NCBI RefSeq assembly: GCF_020921035.1
Contig: NC_063157.1
Span: forward strand, 434,001-498,000
Source: Rhodamnia argentea
Taxonomy: Eukaryota > Streptophyta > Magnoliopsida > Myrtales > Myrtaceae
Direction of reading: 5' to 3'
Length of the DNA stretch: 64,000 nucleotides
The position numbers were made by a program, and so were the translations under genes. The notes below the pieces were generated by a model. The model ran no database searches. It had not been told where the DNA came from and worked only from the letters and a program-made list of their open reading frames with translations. Positions 27,710-41,341 of this stretch are shown here, piece after piece; positions within the stretch are counted from its first letter, which is position 1; every line of letters starts with the position of its first letter.

Positions 27710-29975
27710 ATGGCGGACAGGAAGGAGCGCCTCCTCCCACCAAAACCAGCATCTGCTATAAACCTTAGAGAGTCATCTTATGGACCCTCTGCATCTGGAC
27801 GCCAACCTTTCCAAGGTGTGGATGTTCTAGGGCTAAAAAAGCGGGGCCAAGGCCTTCGCTCTTGGATTCGCGTCGACACTTCTGGTAACTCAGAGGTCAT
27901 TGAGGTGGACAAGTTCACGATGATGAGTCGGTGTGATCTTCCTGCCCGTGATTTACGCTTGCTCGATCCATTGTTTGTTTACCCGTCCACCATTCTTGGT
28001 CGAGAGAAGGCAATTGTGGTTAACTTGGAGCAGATTCGGTGTATCATCACAGCAGATGAGGTTCTGCTATTGAATTCCCTTGATAGCTCTGTTTTACATT
28101 ATGTTGTGGAGCTACAACGCAGGTTGACCAGAGCTGGGGTGGGTGGACTCTGGAAGTCTGAATGTGCTGACTTGAGCCGGGGAAGAGGAAGTAGAAACTT
28201 TGATGATATTTTTGGGAATACATCCCCAGATTATCTTCCCTTTGAATTTAGTGCACTTGAAGTAGCACTTGAAGCTGCCTGTACTTTTCTAGATTCTCAG
28301 GTTTGCCAAAAATGCTGATTGAAGCATAGATCCATGCTTCACTTTTGAGAGCTTCAGTCGGATTTGTTTTTATGTTAAGATAATGTTAGTATTGTATCTG
28401 GACTGAATTGCTTTAAATGAATCATGACTCATGTCTCAATATCTTCTAAGCTGATTTTGTTGTTTTTAGTGGCATTAAAAGCTGTCATATAAGCCTTCGC
28501 TTTGATTATTAAAATTGCATGTACTTTCATACTGTATTAGAATTTGAAGATCTGCTTCTCCTAATTTTGACACTACTTTGAGCAGTTCTGATTGATTCGA
28601 ACTTAGCTGGGCAAAGTAGTAACAACATAATATTCATATTCCATAGGCAGCAGAACTCGAGATTGAAGCTTATCCTTTGCTAGATGAGCTTACTTCAAAG
28701 ATTAGCACGTTGAATTTGGAGCGTGTCCGTCGATTGAAAAGCAGACTCGTTGCATTAACTAGGAGAGTGCAGAAGGTACCAGGAAATATATGTTGTTCTT
28801 GTGACGATTTGTGCTGGTGAATGATATCAAATCTCTCTCTCTCTCTCTCTCTCTCTCACAGCCTTATTGGACAAATGGTTTCTAACTTTTTCTTCTTAAA
28901 TGTCCTAATGTAGGTTAGAGATGAGATAGAGCAGCTGATGGATGATGATGGAGACATGGCAGAGATGTACCTCACTGAAAAGAAACGAAGGATGGAGTCA
29001 ACATTATATGGTGATCAGTCTTTGTCGGGGTACAGATCAGCTGATGGTGTTTTATCTGTCTCTGCACCAGTTTCTCCCATTGCTTCCTCTCCAGATGGGC
29101 GGAAGCTGGACAAGAGCTTGAGTATTGCGAGGAGCCGGCACGAGAGCATGAGGAGTTCAGAAAGTGGCACGGAGAGCATAGAAGAACTTGAGATGTTGCT
29201 GGAAGCATACTTTGTTGTGATCGATAGCACATTAAACAAGTTGACCTCGGTATGGCCTCACCGTCATCCTCACTCAAGGATTCTCTTTTGTTTGATTTCG
29301 AAGGACGGAACTCACAGACCTTTCTTATTGCCTCTTGTTTCAGCTGAAGGAGTACATTGATGACACAGAAGATTTCATCAATATTCAGCTGGTAATTGTT
29401 TCTGTCCTCTTCTCATTGTTTGTTGCATCCCATCGACTTGTAGTTTCTTAGGGTGGCTTATTATCAGAGCGAAATTTGCCGAGATCACCTACGTAGACAT
29501 AGGCAGATGATAACGCACTTCTGTTCAGTGCTATTTATGATATGTAATTTGCTCATCTTTACATTTTCGAAGCCTTGTAAGAATAAACAAGTTGACTTTG
29601 GATCATTCTGATCATTTATAGGCTTCGACACTCTCACGCTAGTCTTCAGAGAAGTAGACTAGCATATCCCGTGGAAGGACATAATTTGATGTTGGTAATT
29701 CCTCTTCTTCAACTTCTCACACTGTATTGGAAAAACCTTTGCAGGACAATGTCCGGAACCAGCTCATCCAATTCGAGCTGCTGCTGACAACCGCGACTTT
29801 TGTAGTCGCCATCTTTGGTGTGGTGGCGGGGATCTTCGGCATGAACTTTGAGATACCATTTTTCGACAATGCGGGGGCCTTCAAGTGGGTCCTCATAGTT
29901 ACAGGAGTGACTGGGATCACCATATTCCTAACATTTTGTTGGTTCTTCAAGTATAGAAGACTAATGTCGCTATAG
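27710..29975 (+). CDS. MRS2-10: MRS2/MGT magnesium transporter (MRS2-10/MRS2-1-like)
   Basis: A CorA-superfamily Mg2+ channel, in plants usually of plasma membrane or tonoplast. Five coding exons: 27710-28300, 28647-28775, 28914-29249, 29344-29391, 29745-29975. All junctions are phase 0 and give 444 residues, matching the usual 440-445. The N-terminal domain has RSWIRVDTSGNSEVIEVDKF, RDLRLLDPLFVYPS and AIVVNLEQIRCIITADEVLL. The coiled-coil stalk includes LKSRLVALTRRVQKVRDEIE. The GMN selectivity signature is at residues 400-402 at the end of TM1 (about 383-401), followed by TM2 (about 415-435). The loop after GMN is acidic (NFEIPFFDN). A (TC)n tract lies in intron 2. The neighbouring J8 and PPR genes match the order around Arabidopsis MRS2-10 (At1g80900), which supports orthology. 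Confidence 0.96.
28832..28857. repeat. (CT)n microsatellite in MRS2 intron 2
   Basis: About 13 uninterrupted CT units lie between MRS2 exons 2 and 3. A likely length-variable marker. Confidence 0.9.
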
Positions 29976-30294
29976 ACAGATATGAAAGGATTGGAAGGAA
30001 TTGTATAATCATTCATCAGCATCATTCTTTTGGTTAGTCAATGTAATTGGAAATGTGCTTCATTCTTGTGGCGATTCTTTGGATATGTTACTTAATTTTT
30101 CTCGGTATAGTAGGCTGGAGAATGTCTCGCCCTTCGTAACTCGGAGCCAAAAATGTCATTCCGAAATCACATCATGTACTGCGAACACACAATGTCTGAC
30201 AATTGATTTGCTTCTGTCCTGTGAACTCGAAATTGGGTGGACGAATGAGATGGATTTGATGGCACTTTAAAGATAGCAAATCAGTATTTGTTCG

Positions 30295-30627
30295 AGAAAA
30301 TGACACACTATTTCTAAATTTCGATTCGATAAGAAGCATTGTTTTCGAATTTTTAATTTGTTCGATGCGATTGTTTGATTCAATGCGCAATGTCCTTTCT
30401 GATCTTTTACTTTGTTTAGTATGTTTTTCGAATTTTGACATAATATTCAATGTGACCCATGAATTTATATTTTTATATAATTGAGGGATTATATTGGATA
30501 TTTATTAATGATTTATGAATCACATTGAACAAATTAAAAGTCTAGGGACAACATTACATATTGGGGCAAAATTCATGGATCATATCTCACATAGTAAAAG
30601 TACAGATGACGAAATTACACATTTTCG
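30295..30627. repeat. Palindromic MITE-like repeat
   Basis: The left part (gagaaaatgacacac... 'aatttgttcgatgcgat') and the right part ('cacattgaacaaattaaaag'... 'acacattttcg') are imperfect reverse complements around a centre near 30470. This is the layout of a non-autonomous TIR element. No target duplication was recognised, and ends are approximate. The rest of 29976-31222 holds no gene. Confidence 0.4.
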
Positions 30628-31222
30628 TGCTATTATCCCTCACGACTCAAGATCAGCTGCAGAAGTTTATTCACACATAAAAACTCCCAAAATAGAGTGG
30701 GAGAGAAAAACCGAAAAGATAAAAACTTGATGATGGGAACTCAAAAGCTTCATATCAGAATTAATCTAGTCTGCCTATATTTAACACATTCAATATTACA
30801 GAGAGTAATTTCATTTGAGTTTGGATTATGTCGATGGATCCAAACCCAACCTGGTACCACTCTTAGTTAGAAGAGCCGTTAGTTATAGAATTTTCTATTT
30901 CAAAAGGATGATTGTCTTATATAATCCATATATATATATGTATTTATATGTATATCGAAAAGCGTATTTTACGCAAGTCTTTTATTAGTTTACGGAAAAT
31001 ATATTTTTAAAAATAAAATAAAATAAAATAATTCTCAAATCATTTATCTACCGCACAATAAATGCACGCAAAATCGGGCAACTTAGTATGGGATAATGAT
31101 TTGACCCAAAAAAAAGTTCTGTTGACCTTCCTAACCGCCGCAAAGGCTTTCCTGCTTTTGGGACGGTATACTATTCCCGAGCGAGTAAGCGGATGAAGCT
31201 TTGTCGCTGCAAATGGTAGCTG

Positions 31223-33048
31223 ATGGCACTCCATGCCCTCACAACAAGACTGCGTCAAGCGACATGTCCCCATGTCTTCCGTTCCCTCTCCATCTTCCAC
31301 ATCTCCACTCTTCCGTCAGTTTCCCCCCTCTCCCATCCCGGCTTCGATCAACTTGGGCATTCACTCTCTGGGGCATTTCGTCGAAAACCTTGTGATTACT
31401 CCCCATGTTCCCATCTTTCTGGCCTCAGGTTTTTCTCCATCCAGATTCGCTGCGACCCAGATGTCGTCCCCGAGAAAAGCGACCCCCAAGAGTCAACCGT
31501 GGTCGAATTGCTCAAACAAGTCTCTCTACTTCCCACTGAAGCAGAGGTCATGGAATCTTTGAAGACTTCTGGGATTGTCCCGAATGGAGACTTGATATGT
31601 TCGGTAGTGTGGGCGTTGAGGGAAGAGTGGAGGCTGGCTGTTTTGGCTTTCAAATGGGGCGACAAGTGGGGCTGCATTGACGAGAAAGTTCTCAATTTGA
31701 TGACTTGGATGTTGGGAAGTCACGGAAAGTTCAGTATTGCCTGGTGTTTGATACGGGATTCGCATCGATCTTCAGTGGATACGAGGCAGGCTATGCTAGT
31801 TATGATTGATCGGTGAGATGGGTTTCTTCCGATTACTTTTGAATTTCAGTCATACAAGTCAAGTGCAAAAGAACAAACATGAAGCAATTGTTTCTTTCAA
31901 TGATGATGCATTCCTTAAATTCAGTATACTGCTTTTTGTCCAAATTAATCGTCAGAAATTTAAATTCGAGACTTGCTGATTCACAATTGATTATGGATCT
32001 TTCCCTTCTGCTGTTCTATAGGTATGCAGCTGCAAACAATCCAACAAAGGCAATCTGGACATTTCACGTAATGGAGAAATTCAGGACTGCTCCGGATGAG
32101 GAAGCATACTGCGCCCTCCTGACTGCTCTCTGTAAGAATGGAAACATTGAAGAAGCCGAAGAATTCATGCTTCTGAATAAAAAGCTCTTCCCCCTGGGAA
32201 CTGAGAGCTTCAACATTATTTTGAATGGTTGGTCTAATGTTACTGTGGACGTGATCGAAGCCAAGAGAGTTTGGAGAGAGATGTCGAGATGCTGCATCAC
32301 ACCAAATGCGACTTCATATACTCACATGATCTGCTGCTTCTCGAAGGTTAGTAACCTTTTCGACTGTTTGCGACTATATGACGAGATGAAGAAGAGAGGT
32401 TGGGTTCCTGGACTTGAGGTGTACAACTCTCTAATTTATGTGCTTACTAGGGAGAATTGCTTTAGTGAGGCCCTAAAAATGTTGGAGAAACTGAAAGAAG
32501 AGGGTTTGCATCCTAATCACGCCACTTATGATTCCATGATACGTCCTCTATGCGAAGCCAAAAAGCTAGATGAGGCAAGAGCTGTTCTATCTTCCATGAT
32601 AGGTGACAACATTCAGCCAACAATTGAAACCTACCATTCGTTTCTTGAAGTCACCAGTTTTGAAGGGACGCTGGAAGTTCTTTCTATGATGAGGAAAGCT
32701 GGTGTAGGTCCTACTGGAGATACATTCCTCTTAATTCTTGAGAAGTTTTTCAAACTGAGCCAAGTGGAGAATGCTTTGAGGATTTGGGTTGAAATGAGGC
32801 AATATGAAATAGTGCCAGTTGCCCCACACTACCTTAAAGTGGTGCATGGATTGGCCACGTCTGGTTATCTCATTAAAGCCAAGGAAATTTATTCCGAGAT
32901 GAGAGCCAAAGGGTTCTTAGATGATCCAAAGTTGAAGAAACTGTTGTACAGAACGGCAAGACGTAAGAAGGATAGAAGGGAATGGCATGCGGGGGAAGAT
33001 GATAGGGGGGCAGGTGTGAACGTTAAGAAAGGAACTATATTGAGATAA
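31223..33048 (+). CDS. P-class pentatricopeptide repeat protein, probably mitochondrial
   Basis: PPR proteins bind organelle RNA base by base and guide its processing or stability. Two exons: 31223-31812 and 32022-33048, split within an Arg codon (CG|G), give 538 residues. The Arabidopsis syntenic relative At1g80880 has about the same length. The first 40 residues are rich in Arg, Ser, His and Leu with no acidic residue before Asp42, fitting a mitochondrial presequence. From about residue 200 there are about eight to ten degenerate 35-residue helix-turn-helix repeats, for example AYCALLTALCKNGNIEEAEE, VYNSLIYVLTRENCFSEALK and TYDSMIRPLCEAKKLDEARA. There are no E or DYW tails, so it is a P-class member and not a C-to-U editing factor of the PLS type. 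The basic C-terminal tail (RTARRKKDRREW) is distinct. The RNA target is not known. Confidence 0.93.
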
Positions 33049-34382
33049 CAAAGAAAATTTGTGGAAGATCAGACATGGAGAATGGGAGGACGTTACACGG
33101 AGTTTCCAAATCCAGTGTGAATGCCTAATCAGAAGTTACCGTTGGGGTGTAACTTGTGGGGAAAGAAGCACTTCATTCCAACACTCTGGTGACAAATTGC
33201 CATCACCAAGCGTGTTGTGCCTTGAAGGTGAGGTCGTCAAACAACATGAGAAGTGAAGGTGCATAGATTCTTGAAAAATGGTTTATAGTAGATTGCTCAG
33301 TGGAGACAATCTATACAATGGCTGCAACTTTTTGGGTAGTTTTCCTGATTCTCGAACATAAATGCTGTCAACTTGGTCGTGACCATCTTGCAGTCGACTT
33401 TTGATATAGTCGCATCTTGAATGAGGGATGTCAAACTTCTGCTGAGGTAGAAGTTTCCTCTGTTTATGAACGACAGTGTCGATGAGTTTGCAATTAGAAA
33501 TTTATGCCTGCACGAGAATATGACCATTCATGAAGCTCTTGAAGTTGAACTTGATGCATAAATTGATTTCTAGAACTAGGCCTATGAGAAACTCTACAAA
33601 AGTGGAGCGAAAGACTATGACAGGACCGTGCAAAGCAATTGCTAGTAACAGAGATAAAAGCAGATGACCGATGGACTTGAGGCAGCGCACACAGTTGTTG
33701 TAAAGTTTCATATGTTGCAGTCTTGTTGGCACTTTGTCTCAGGATATGTGAACTAGTTTAGTTCACCATATAGACATGAGATTATGTAGTAACATGTGAG
33801 ATATTCAGTAATACTCGACCCACAGTAATGGTGAATTGTTTTTAAAACTGCTGTAAAGACACGCAGATTGATGGCAATTTTTGGTTTTGTGATCGTTAAA
33901 CCTGCCAGTGGGGGTGTCATAAACTCGCTCGTGTTTAGCTCATCTTGTTTCAGAGCCATCAAGTAAGATCGTCCTGACTCCTGTTGTTGTGCCATGGCAT
34001 TTATTGTGCTTCATCACTTCGATGGTAAATCTGATCGAGGAATGTACAACCCACTGTTAAGTTCACAAGTTGATGGTCAAGATTTCCAGAAGATCACTCT
34101 TGAAAATAATTTGAGACATTCGCAATCGAAACAGCCAACACCGGACCAGCAAGGGCACGTAGGTGACTGGTAGAACACTAAAATGGTGAACTCACATTGT
34201 TGCACCACCAAGGGCACGAAAGGAGAGAGATAACTTTGCTACCTGCCTCAATAGCAATTCACAAATATAGTGCCGAAACGACCTTATTGGAAAATTTTTA
34301 TCAATTCTTTGTTCCAACGACAAACACTTTTACATCCTCTACAATCAAAACTGGTCAGTAAAACATCACTGGTTTTACAGTG
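33049..34382. other. PPR 3' region and convergent spacer
   Basis: This lies between two genes that point toward each other. Only short frames were seen and no motif was recognised. Confidence 0.5.
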
Positions 34383-36732
34383 TCATTTAGAAGATGGAGA
34401 AAGCCTTTCTTTCCGAGCCTTGTCCGCTTTCTCCATATAATCTTGATGGGACTGGTGCTTTGACCCTACAATAGAAAGTGAACTCGTCAGCTTGATATTA
34501 CGAATATATGTCAAAAACCCCGAAATATTAAGTTTTGACACTGTCAGTATCTCAAGTTTGCAGCCCATAAGGATCTGTGGTTCCATATGTACAACAAGTT
34601 GCTTAAACGCAATAATATCTGTGAGTACTAATACAATGGGAATATACAGCATCTATGTCCAAATAATAATTGCCACATGCATGTTATGACATTTTATACG
34701 GCACTAAAAGCCCAATTCTGAGAAAACCATCTCGACAATGACAAAAACGGTAAGTATGCATCAAAGCCTCTGTATGTACAAGTTTCTTATCTGCGTTCAA
34801 AGACAGAGAGCAACGCTATAATGAAAAAAACAGCACGTGTCCATGCCATCAATCACAACATGTTTCGATAGAATTCCAAATGGTACTCAAAGCCTCAACA
34901 AAAACCATCATGACACTGAATAGAATCCTGAACGGAAATCTTCTGAAGCTATGCTTCGTCTCTCCCACCAGACTAGAAAATATAACACTCATCTAGAAAA
35001 ATTAAGCAAACAAACAAGCCAAATCCCAATGTTACACAGTTTCCCCATGTTATTAACAGTATGGATACCCGGTCGACCAAAGTAGCAACCACAAACATGC
35101 CCTAAACCTTTTTTTTTCTCCTTTCCAATATGATTATATGTCCAAATATTAGATTCTGCACATAGTTTCATTATACCAAATGGATCATTAAGAGCGATCT
35201 TTTCGTGGATCTCAGCCAATTTTTCTCCAACAAATTAGTGGTCCTATTCCTCCAGCAAAGTTAGAGAGAAGTGGGTTTGGGGGAAGGAGAGGGGGGGGTG
35301 TTTAAGGTAGATAAATCCAATGTCCAGCATAATAAAAAGTGCTGACACTAAAAAAAGTACTGACACAGACTTTTAGCTGAATAGAAGATGAAGGGATAAA
35401 AGCTGGATATCTTCCTATCACACTAACACATGGCCATAAGTTCGCGGGATCAATGAAGTCACAAACTAACTGAGAAAATTACTCTACTCAGTAAATCTTT
35501 CAGGTAGAACCACCTAATAATGTCAAACTATTTACTGGAGAGGACATGGAGTTGTATCAAATTATCTATGCAAAATAATGACCACATAAGGACATTTCAA
35601 CTCATAAAACAATAAAACATTCGTGGCATGAGAGAGTTGAATGGCATTCAAGCTGAAATTTCTCATCCACCCGATATCTTCATTGCTCATACTCATAAAA
35701 GCAAATTACAGAGAGCATGGAATCCCTATATGTGTATTTTGATTCCATTTCCGGTGACGGCAGTTATATAAATCAAGTATGAGCAACATGGAATTTCCGG
35801 GCTAATTCATGATAAACAAGAGTTTGACTTATTAGGATTGCAGTATGGATCCAGGAGTTCAGAGAAATGTAGTGCCATTTTCGTTGGCTATGTGAACTCC
35901 AACCCTAACTGCTCTTATATAAATCTCCCCAGCACAACATTGAGCGGCATTTTGCTTCTTAGAAAGCTTTCACATCTCTACTCGTCTACCTGCAAATTCC
36001 TCTGTGAAAGCTTTGATACATATCAAAGCTATTGAGGAACGGCCATGATGAAGCGGAATTAATACATGAAAATCCACCGATAACCAAAATTTTGTCTTCC
36101 CCAAACTACAAAAACCATGAGCAATAAATTCGGGGCACCCAGGCCAACGGCAAACATCCTGCTGAAGAAGAAATCAAGAACAATCTTTCTTTTCCGTTTT
36201 ATCCCCTAAGCAAGCGCAGCAGCTTTTTGCCTCAGCTTCCAACCATTCTGCGCAAAACACCCAATTTGCAGTTCCTCCTCCAAATCAATCCGATCCATTT
36301 AAAAGGACGTTCTAAAGCTTCCAACTATCGATCACTTCACATACCACCCAACCGAATATTTTCTCCCAAAAACACATAAATTCAATGCCACACATAGAAT
36401 TATGTGGAGCAACAGGAACCCCAGAAGCCAATCAAGGCCAAGCACAAGACAAGGGATTAGAAACCACGAAAGGTCTCAACTTTTCCCACTATAATGTCCC
36501 ACACGCGACCAATTGGTAAGAGGAAGCTGTAAGAGACGGAAAGAGAGAGACAGAGACAGAGAAGGGGAATGAAACCTCGACTCATGAAGAACCAGGGAGC
36601 ACCAAAGATTACGGTGATGACGGCGATCCCAGCCAGGACGTGCTTCTTGTCGCCGCTGTACAAATAGTGTTCCATCCTCGCCCTGAAACCACCTGCTCCC
36701 CCTCCGCCGTTGGTCTTGGCTTCGCTCGCCAT
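34383..36732 (-). CDS. 79-residue single-span membrane protein, OEP9-like
   Basis: Two exons, minus strand: 36732-36576 and 34465-34383, split within a Gly codon (G|GG) by a 2.1-kb intron. The acceptor TTGTAG precedes GGTCAAAG. The protein begins MASEAKTNGGGGAGGFRARM, has one hydrophobic span at about residues 32-50 (VLAGIAVITVIFGAPWFFM) and ends in a charged tail (KHQSHQDYMEKADKARKERL). It resembles the small plant family of At1g16000/At1g80890; I recall At1g16000 as OEP9, a tail-anchored outer plastid envelope protein. The place between the PPR and WRKY genes fits At1g80890. The second exon is only 83 bases and easily missed. Envelope location is inferred; the molecular job is unknown. Confidence 0.82.
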
Positions 36733-37336
36733 TTTGGGTATTGATTCTCTTCTCTTCTCTTCCTTCGCTCGCTTGAGCAGGGGCTTCTGGTGGAAGTGAA
36801 AATGTTAGTCCCACAAGAGAGAAGAGAGAGAGAGAGAGAAGCAACCTCGGCCAAACATGAAGTTCGAGGGGTAAAAACAAAAAAGAAGGGCAAATTTAGT
36901 TCAACGAAAATCACCATGGATTTTTAATTTAATAAAAATATTGCTTAGATTTGCGTTTCCGTAAGTTTCTAGAAGAATATAAGTTTTTGAGAAAATTTTA
37001 AATAAGAGCACGAAATGTTCTTATTTTCTCAAATAAAAACTTGAAGTGAATTTTATTTCAAACAATGACCTGAAATACCCTTTTTGTTTCAAAAAAGGGC
37101 ATGACTAAGGGCATTTTCGTCATTTTTTTTCATTTCTATTTTTTTCTTTGTTTCGCCCAAACCATCGCATTTTTACCCTTTGCACTGTTCATCTTCTTCA
37201 ACCCAAGCACTATTCATTATCTCTTTTGCAGAGACAACCCATGTCTCTTTTCTACGAAATTTTTCCCTTCGCTTGTGGCACCCATTTGCAGATAAGGTTG
37301 CTGGTTGCCTAGTCGACGCTCGGTGATGATCACACC

Positions 37337-40300
37337 TGTGACATCCTGAATTATTGCCTAATTAATTAAAGGCGATAACCATATTAGAGCCAAATTAATT
37401 GACTTAGAATTGACTAATATTATGTAATTATTGAGGGTCGATAATGCGAGCTTAATTTATCGGGTGAGAAATAATAAATAACCATCGTACGAAGGAGACA
37501 CCTAGGAATGCTACTTAGCCAAACAAGTATGAGTATGGTATAAATTAAATGCTAATTGTTACTAGATCAATTACATTAAAAAGTCAATTAAAGGACTATA
37601 GTGTATGTTCAACTTCTAAAGTAAAATTTTCAAGAGCATAATATATGATATTAGAACTAAATTGGTATTCTAATAATTAGAGAATGTCATGTGATTAATT
37701 ATACGATAATGAAGTTAATATTATATGCTCATAAAAAATGCTAAGTAATTATAGAAAAAATTATAGTATAATTTAAGGTTTCATGTATATAATTAAGATA
37801 ATGGGGGCAAAATGGACATTTCACCCCATATGTGGCAGAAAATCACTAGGGAAATGTGCCCAAAAATGAACTAAAGTAACTTCTTGAATTACCCCAAGAT
37901 TATTATTCATGCCACCCACTTAGGCCAATGGGAGTTTATGACAAAATGGAACTTTCACTCAACAATTATTCCTTTTTCCCTCTTGACTTCAACCCCCTTG
38001 GCTGAAAATCACACCCCACACACTCTCTTGATTTAAAGTTTTCATCTCCCTCAAAATTCTCTCAAGAAGTTGCAGGAGGTTGGAGTTGTTTTTGAAGTTT
38101 AAGGCAAGTACAACATCTTTTTATTATGCTCACGTGATTTAATGTTGTTAGACCGTGAATTATTTGAGTTATGACATGACAATGGTTCTGCATGTGGTAA
38201 ATTTGGTGACAATGTGATTGTGGTAAATTTGATGGCAATGTGGAAGAAATAAAGCTATGTAAGTAGTTTTTAGAAATTGTCCTGAATTTGAGTATATTCT
38301 GACCTACAACTTTTACTATTTTCATACCATCTTTTGTGAGTTCAAATGACTAAGCCCAAAGCATGAAGATAAATTTAACATCCTAAACTATAACATATAT
38401 TAATTTTGAAATTTTTGGAGTTCATCTGGTTGGCAAAAAGGCCTTGCTTGTTTATCGTTCCGCTTTGTGATTAATATAAGACTATTCTGACATTCTGTTT
38501 TTACTATTTTTATAACTTCTTTTGTGAGCTTTAAACGATTGTAGTCAAAGCATGAAAGTCAATCCTAACATCCTCAACTACAACATATATTAAGTTGAGA
38601 ATTTTTGGAGCATATATGGTTATCTTTTTTATTTTACACTTTCACAGGTCTACATGTGTCAATCTGAATCTGATCTGACCCTTCATATTAATTATTTTTG
38701 TATCTATTTTTGTGAACTCCTACTGCCTTAGCACAAGCATGAAAGTTGAAGCTAACAGCTAAAATATAATATATATTAATTCACGAATTTTTGAAATATT
38801 TTAAGTTGGGGTTACGACCATTTACTTAGCTAATTTTGTTCTAATTCTAAGATTGGAATTTGATATTAATCCCATGAATTACTGTGATTTAAAAAAAAAA
38901 AAAAAAAAGAAACGAAACCTCACACATGCACGGAATTTGTAGAGAAAGGTCTTAACTATGATATACTAAAATTTTGTGATTTTGGGAGTTAATTTGTTTG
39001 GATAAAAATGAAAAATTTGTTCAATGTGAGAATCTGTTCCTGAGTGAGTAAGTCACGAAATTTAAATAGAACTCGCTGATCCGAGGGTCTAATGCACGAA
39101 AGTTTCAAACGAAAGTTGTCACCACTGTACCATTCTACATGAGCTTGAAATTTTATGAAATTAATTGGTGATTTAACCAAGGTTAATAGTTGAGTCTAAA
39201 TTTGCCTCGATATCAATTTTGGGTTGAGTTAAATCTTTGTATAATATAATGTCTTATAATCGCACGTGAAATGTCCGTACAGTTGCCGGATAGTGATAGC
39301 CTGAATGAATTGTATGTAGCATGATCACGTTGCATATCATATAATGACATGTATGGATGAATATGGAGTTAAAAAGATTTAAAAGAATTTCTGATTGGAT
39401 AGAGTTCCGATGGAGCTCCAGGTATTTAGGATGCCTGTTGTGTGTAAGAGAACTCTCTACTATATGACTAGGGAAGCCTCGGGAGTTGAGATGCTCAAGT
39501 GTGAAAATCTTGATAGTGTCATTGCGCGGATGTCGGGAGGAATCTATGGGTCTTGGCAAGTGGATTATGAAATGTTAAATGGAAAAAGGCTTAAAGATAA
39601 ATCATCTGCATATTTGTGAGTGCATAGCATACTTCATGCGATGTGATTTTCATTTATGTGAATGTTTGATCGGTATTGTGTCGTCTTCCTATATGACGAT
39701 TAGACGAATATAAAAATCACATACCATGTTAAATAGATAAAAAGGAAAAAAACGTTTTGTTAGCTATTAAATTGTGTCCTATTTGACGTGATCCATTAGA
39801 AAAGCACGTCTCGGATAAATTGTTGTCGTGAAGCATTTGAATCGTATGTTGTAATGTTTAGATGTTTTATTTGCTAGGCTGTGGTTCTCCCTTGTTGTTT
39901 TTTTCAAACCCTTAGTGATATGGAAACTACCCCTATTATTCCGATACCTCGATATGGCACGCTTGTGAATTTTGAGACTTTTTTATACAACTTTACTCAC
40001 CCCGCTTTTCCTGGTATAGAGTTCGTGAGGGTTAGGTTTACTCTTTAGATCGATGTGAGTCCGAGGATCGAGGAGATCCCCTACCGCTTTGTGTCGGTTT
40101 ATGCTCGATATGGCGGACGTTTAGTTAGCCCGATTCCTTTCCTCGGGACGAAAATAGCAATGGCGGCAGCGAGTGATGAAGGAGGGTGTTGGGGATAGTC
40201 ATTGTACGTGTAGCAGATAGGAGTAGGAATCTGAAGAGGAGGTGGATGATTAGGCGGTTGTTGCGTATGTATGTAGTATGTTATTGGCTATGGCTGGGGT

Positions 40301-40430
40301 ACGAACCGGTTTGTATTTTGAAACATTAATGAATGGAGTATTGTGACTAAGATGAATTTTCTTCCGCTTATGCTAACTAATCGAAATCATAATATAATGG
40401 AAGCACGATTCGTACGGCCGATTTTTCACA
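37337..40430. mobile_element. LTR-retrotransposon fossil, probably a large solo LTR (Gypsy-like)
   Basis: The insert begins TGTGACATCC and ends TTTTTCACA, with the target copy ACACC at 37332-37336 and 40431-40435. It is 3094 bp and shows no gag, protease, reverse transcriptase or integrase. That fits a solo LTR left by recombination between the two LTRs of a Gypsy-type element with long LTRs; a non-autonomous element is the alternative. The exact target duplication shows that the ends are whole. It is younger than the Mutator-like element it sits in. With only one LTR no divergence date is possible. Confidence 0.65.
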
Positions 40431-40856
40431 ACACCATCGCTCCAGATCTATTTATCGTGAGGCTCGCCGATGTCACACGACCCCAGCGTCGCCGCGGCCG
40501 GGGAGTAGCAACCTCCTAGGCTCGCAGCGGTTACCTAGTGCGAGACTCAAGGCTCGTCATCCTCATCGCCAACGGTGGTCATGACTGATTTTCTTCTAGC
40601 ATTATCAACTAAATGTGGCCCCCTGGGATTGTCGAGCGCTTTCGTAGAGATTCGGCGACAAAACCGTTGAACTTGTCTCTCTTGGCCACCTGTGTTGTCT
40701 CTGTAAAAGAGAATATGAACCTAGGTTGAAGATGATGAACAATACATACGGTAAACATGCAATGGTCTCGGCGAAACAAAGGAAAAAAAAATTGGAAAAA
40801 AGGAAAATAAGATAAAATAAAATAAAAAAGGAAATGACAAAAATGCTATTGGTCGG

Positions 40857-41341
40857 TAGGGGTGAGCAAGTCGGACCGATCGGACCGGGAACAGCTGGAC
40901 CGGACCCGGACTTGTGGTTCGGTTCCCCATTCCGGAGGTACAAGATCGGAGCGGATCTCCCGAACAGGACCGGTCGATTTTAATTTATTTCTTTTGCATT
41001 TACGAGGTTTCGTACGGTTGAGATTTGGACCGCATGTTTATTTTGCAGCTTTTGTTGCCATGACTCCACACAACAATGTTGAATGCTACGTGTTACTAGG
41101 TTGTGCTCGAAAATTTTATCATCTCACTTTTTTTTGGAGAAAAGAATCTACTGTTTTAGAATCATTTTTTCGAAAATAATGGCCTTGATAATATTTGTTT
41201 AACTCTATTGAAGCGCCCGGGAGCTGGACCGGACCGGACCGACGGTTTGGTCCTCGGTTCCCTAAAATTGAAAGCGGCACCACCCGTCATGTTCTCGATT
41301 TTTTAGGAGAGCCAAACTAGATCGAGAACCGCTCACCCCTA
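40857..41341. mobile_element. hAT-type MITE inserted in the right arm of the Mutator-like element
   Basis: The ends are TAGGGGTGAGC and, on the right, GCTCACCCCTA, an exact 11-bp TIR. Flanks TTGGTCGG (40849-40856) and TTGGTCAA (41342-41349) agree at 6 of 8. Inside are many GGACCGGACCGG words, as in the 2614 hAT MITE. About 485 bp, non-coding. Confidence 0.75.

Noticed and set aside
28972-29277. Reverse frames across MRS2 exon 3
   Set aside because: Antisense shadows of the transporter.
40069-40477. GATGTCACA at 40469-40477 as the right end of the LTR-type insert
   Set aside because: It is an exact inverse of the left end, but the flanking 5 bases do not match ACACC. The end at 40430 with ACACC right after it fits better.
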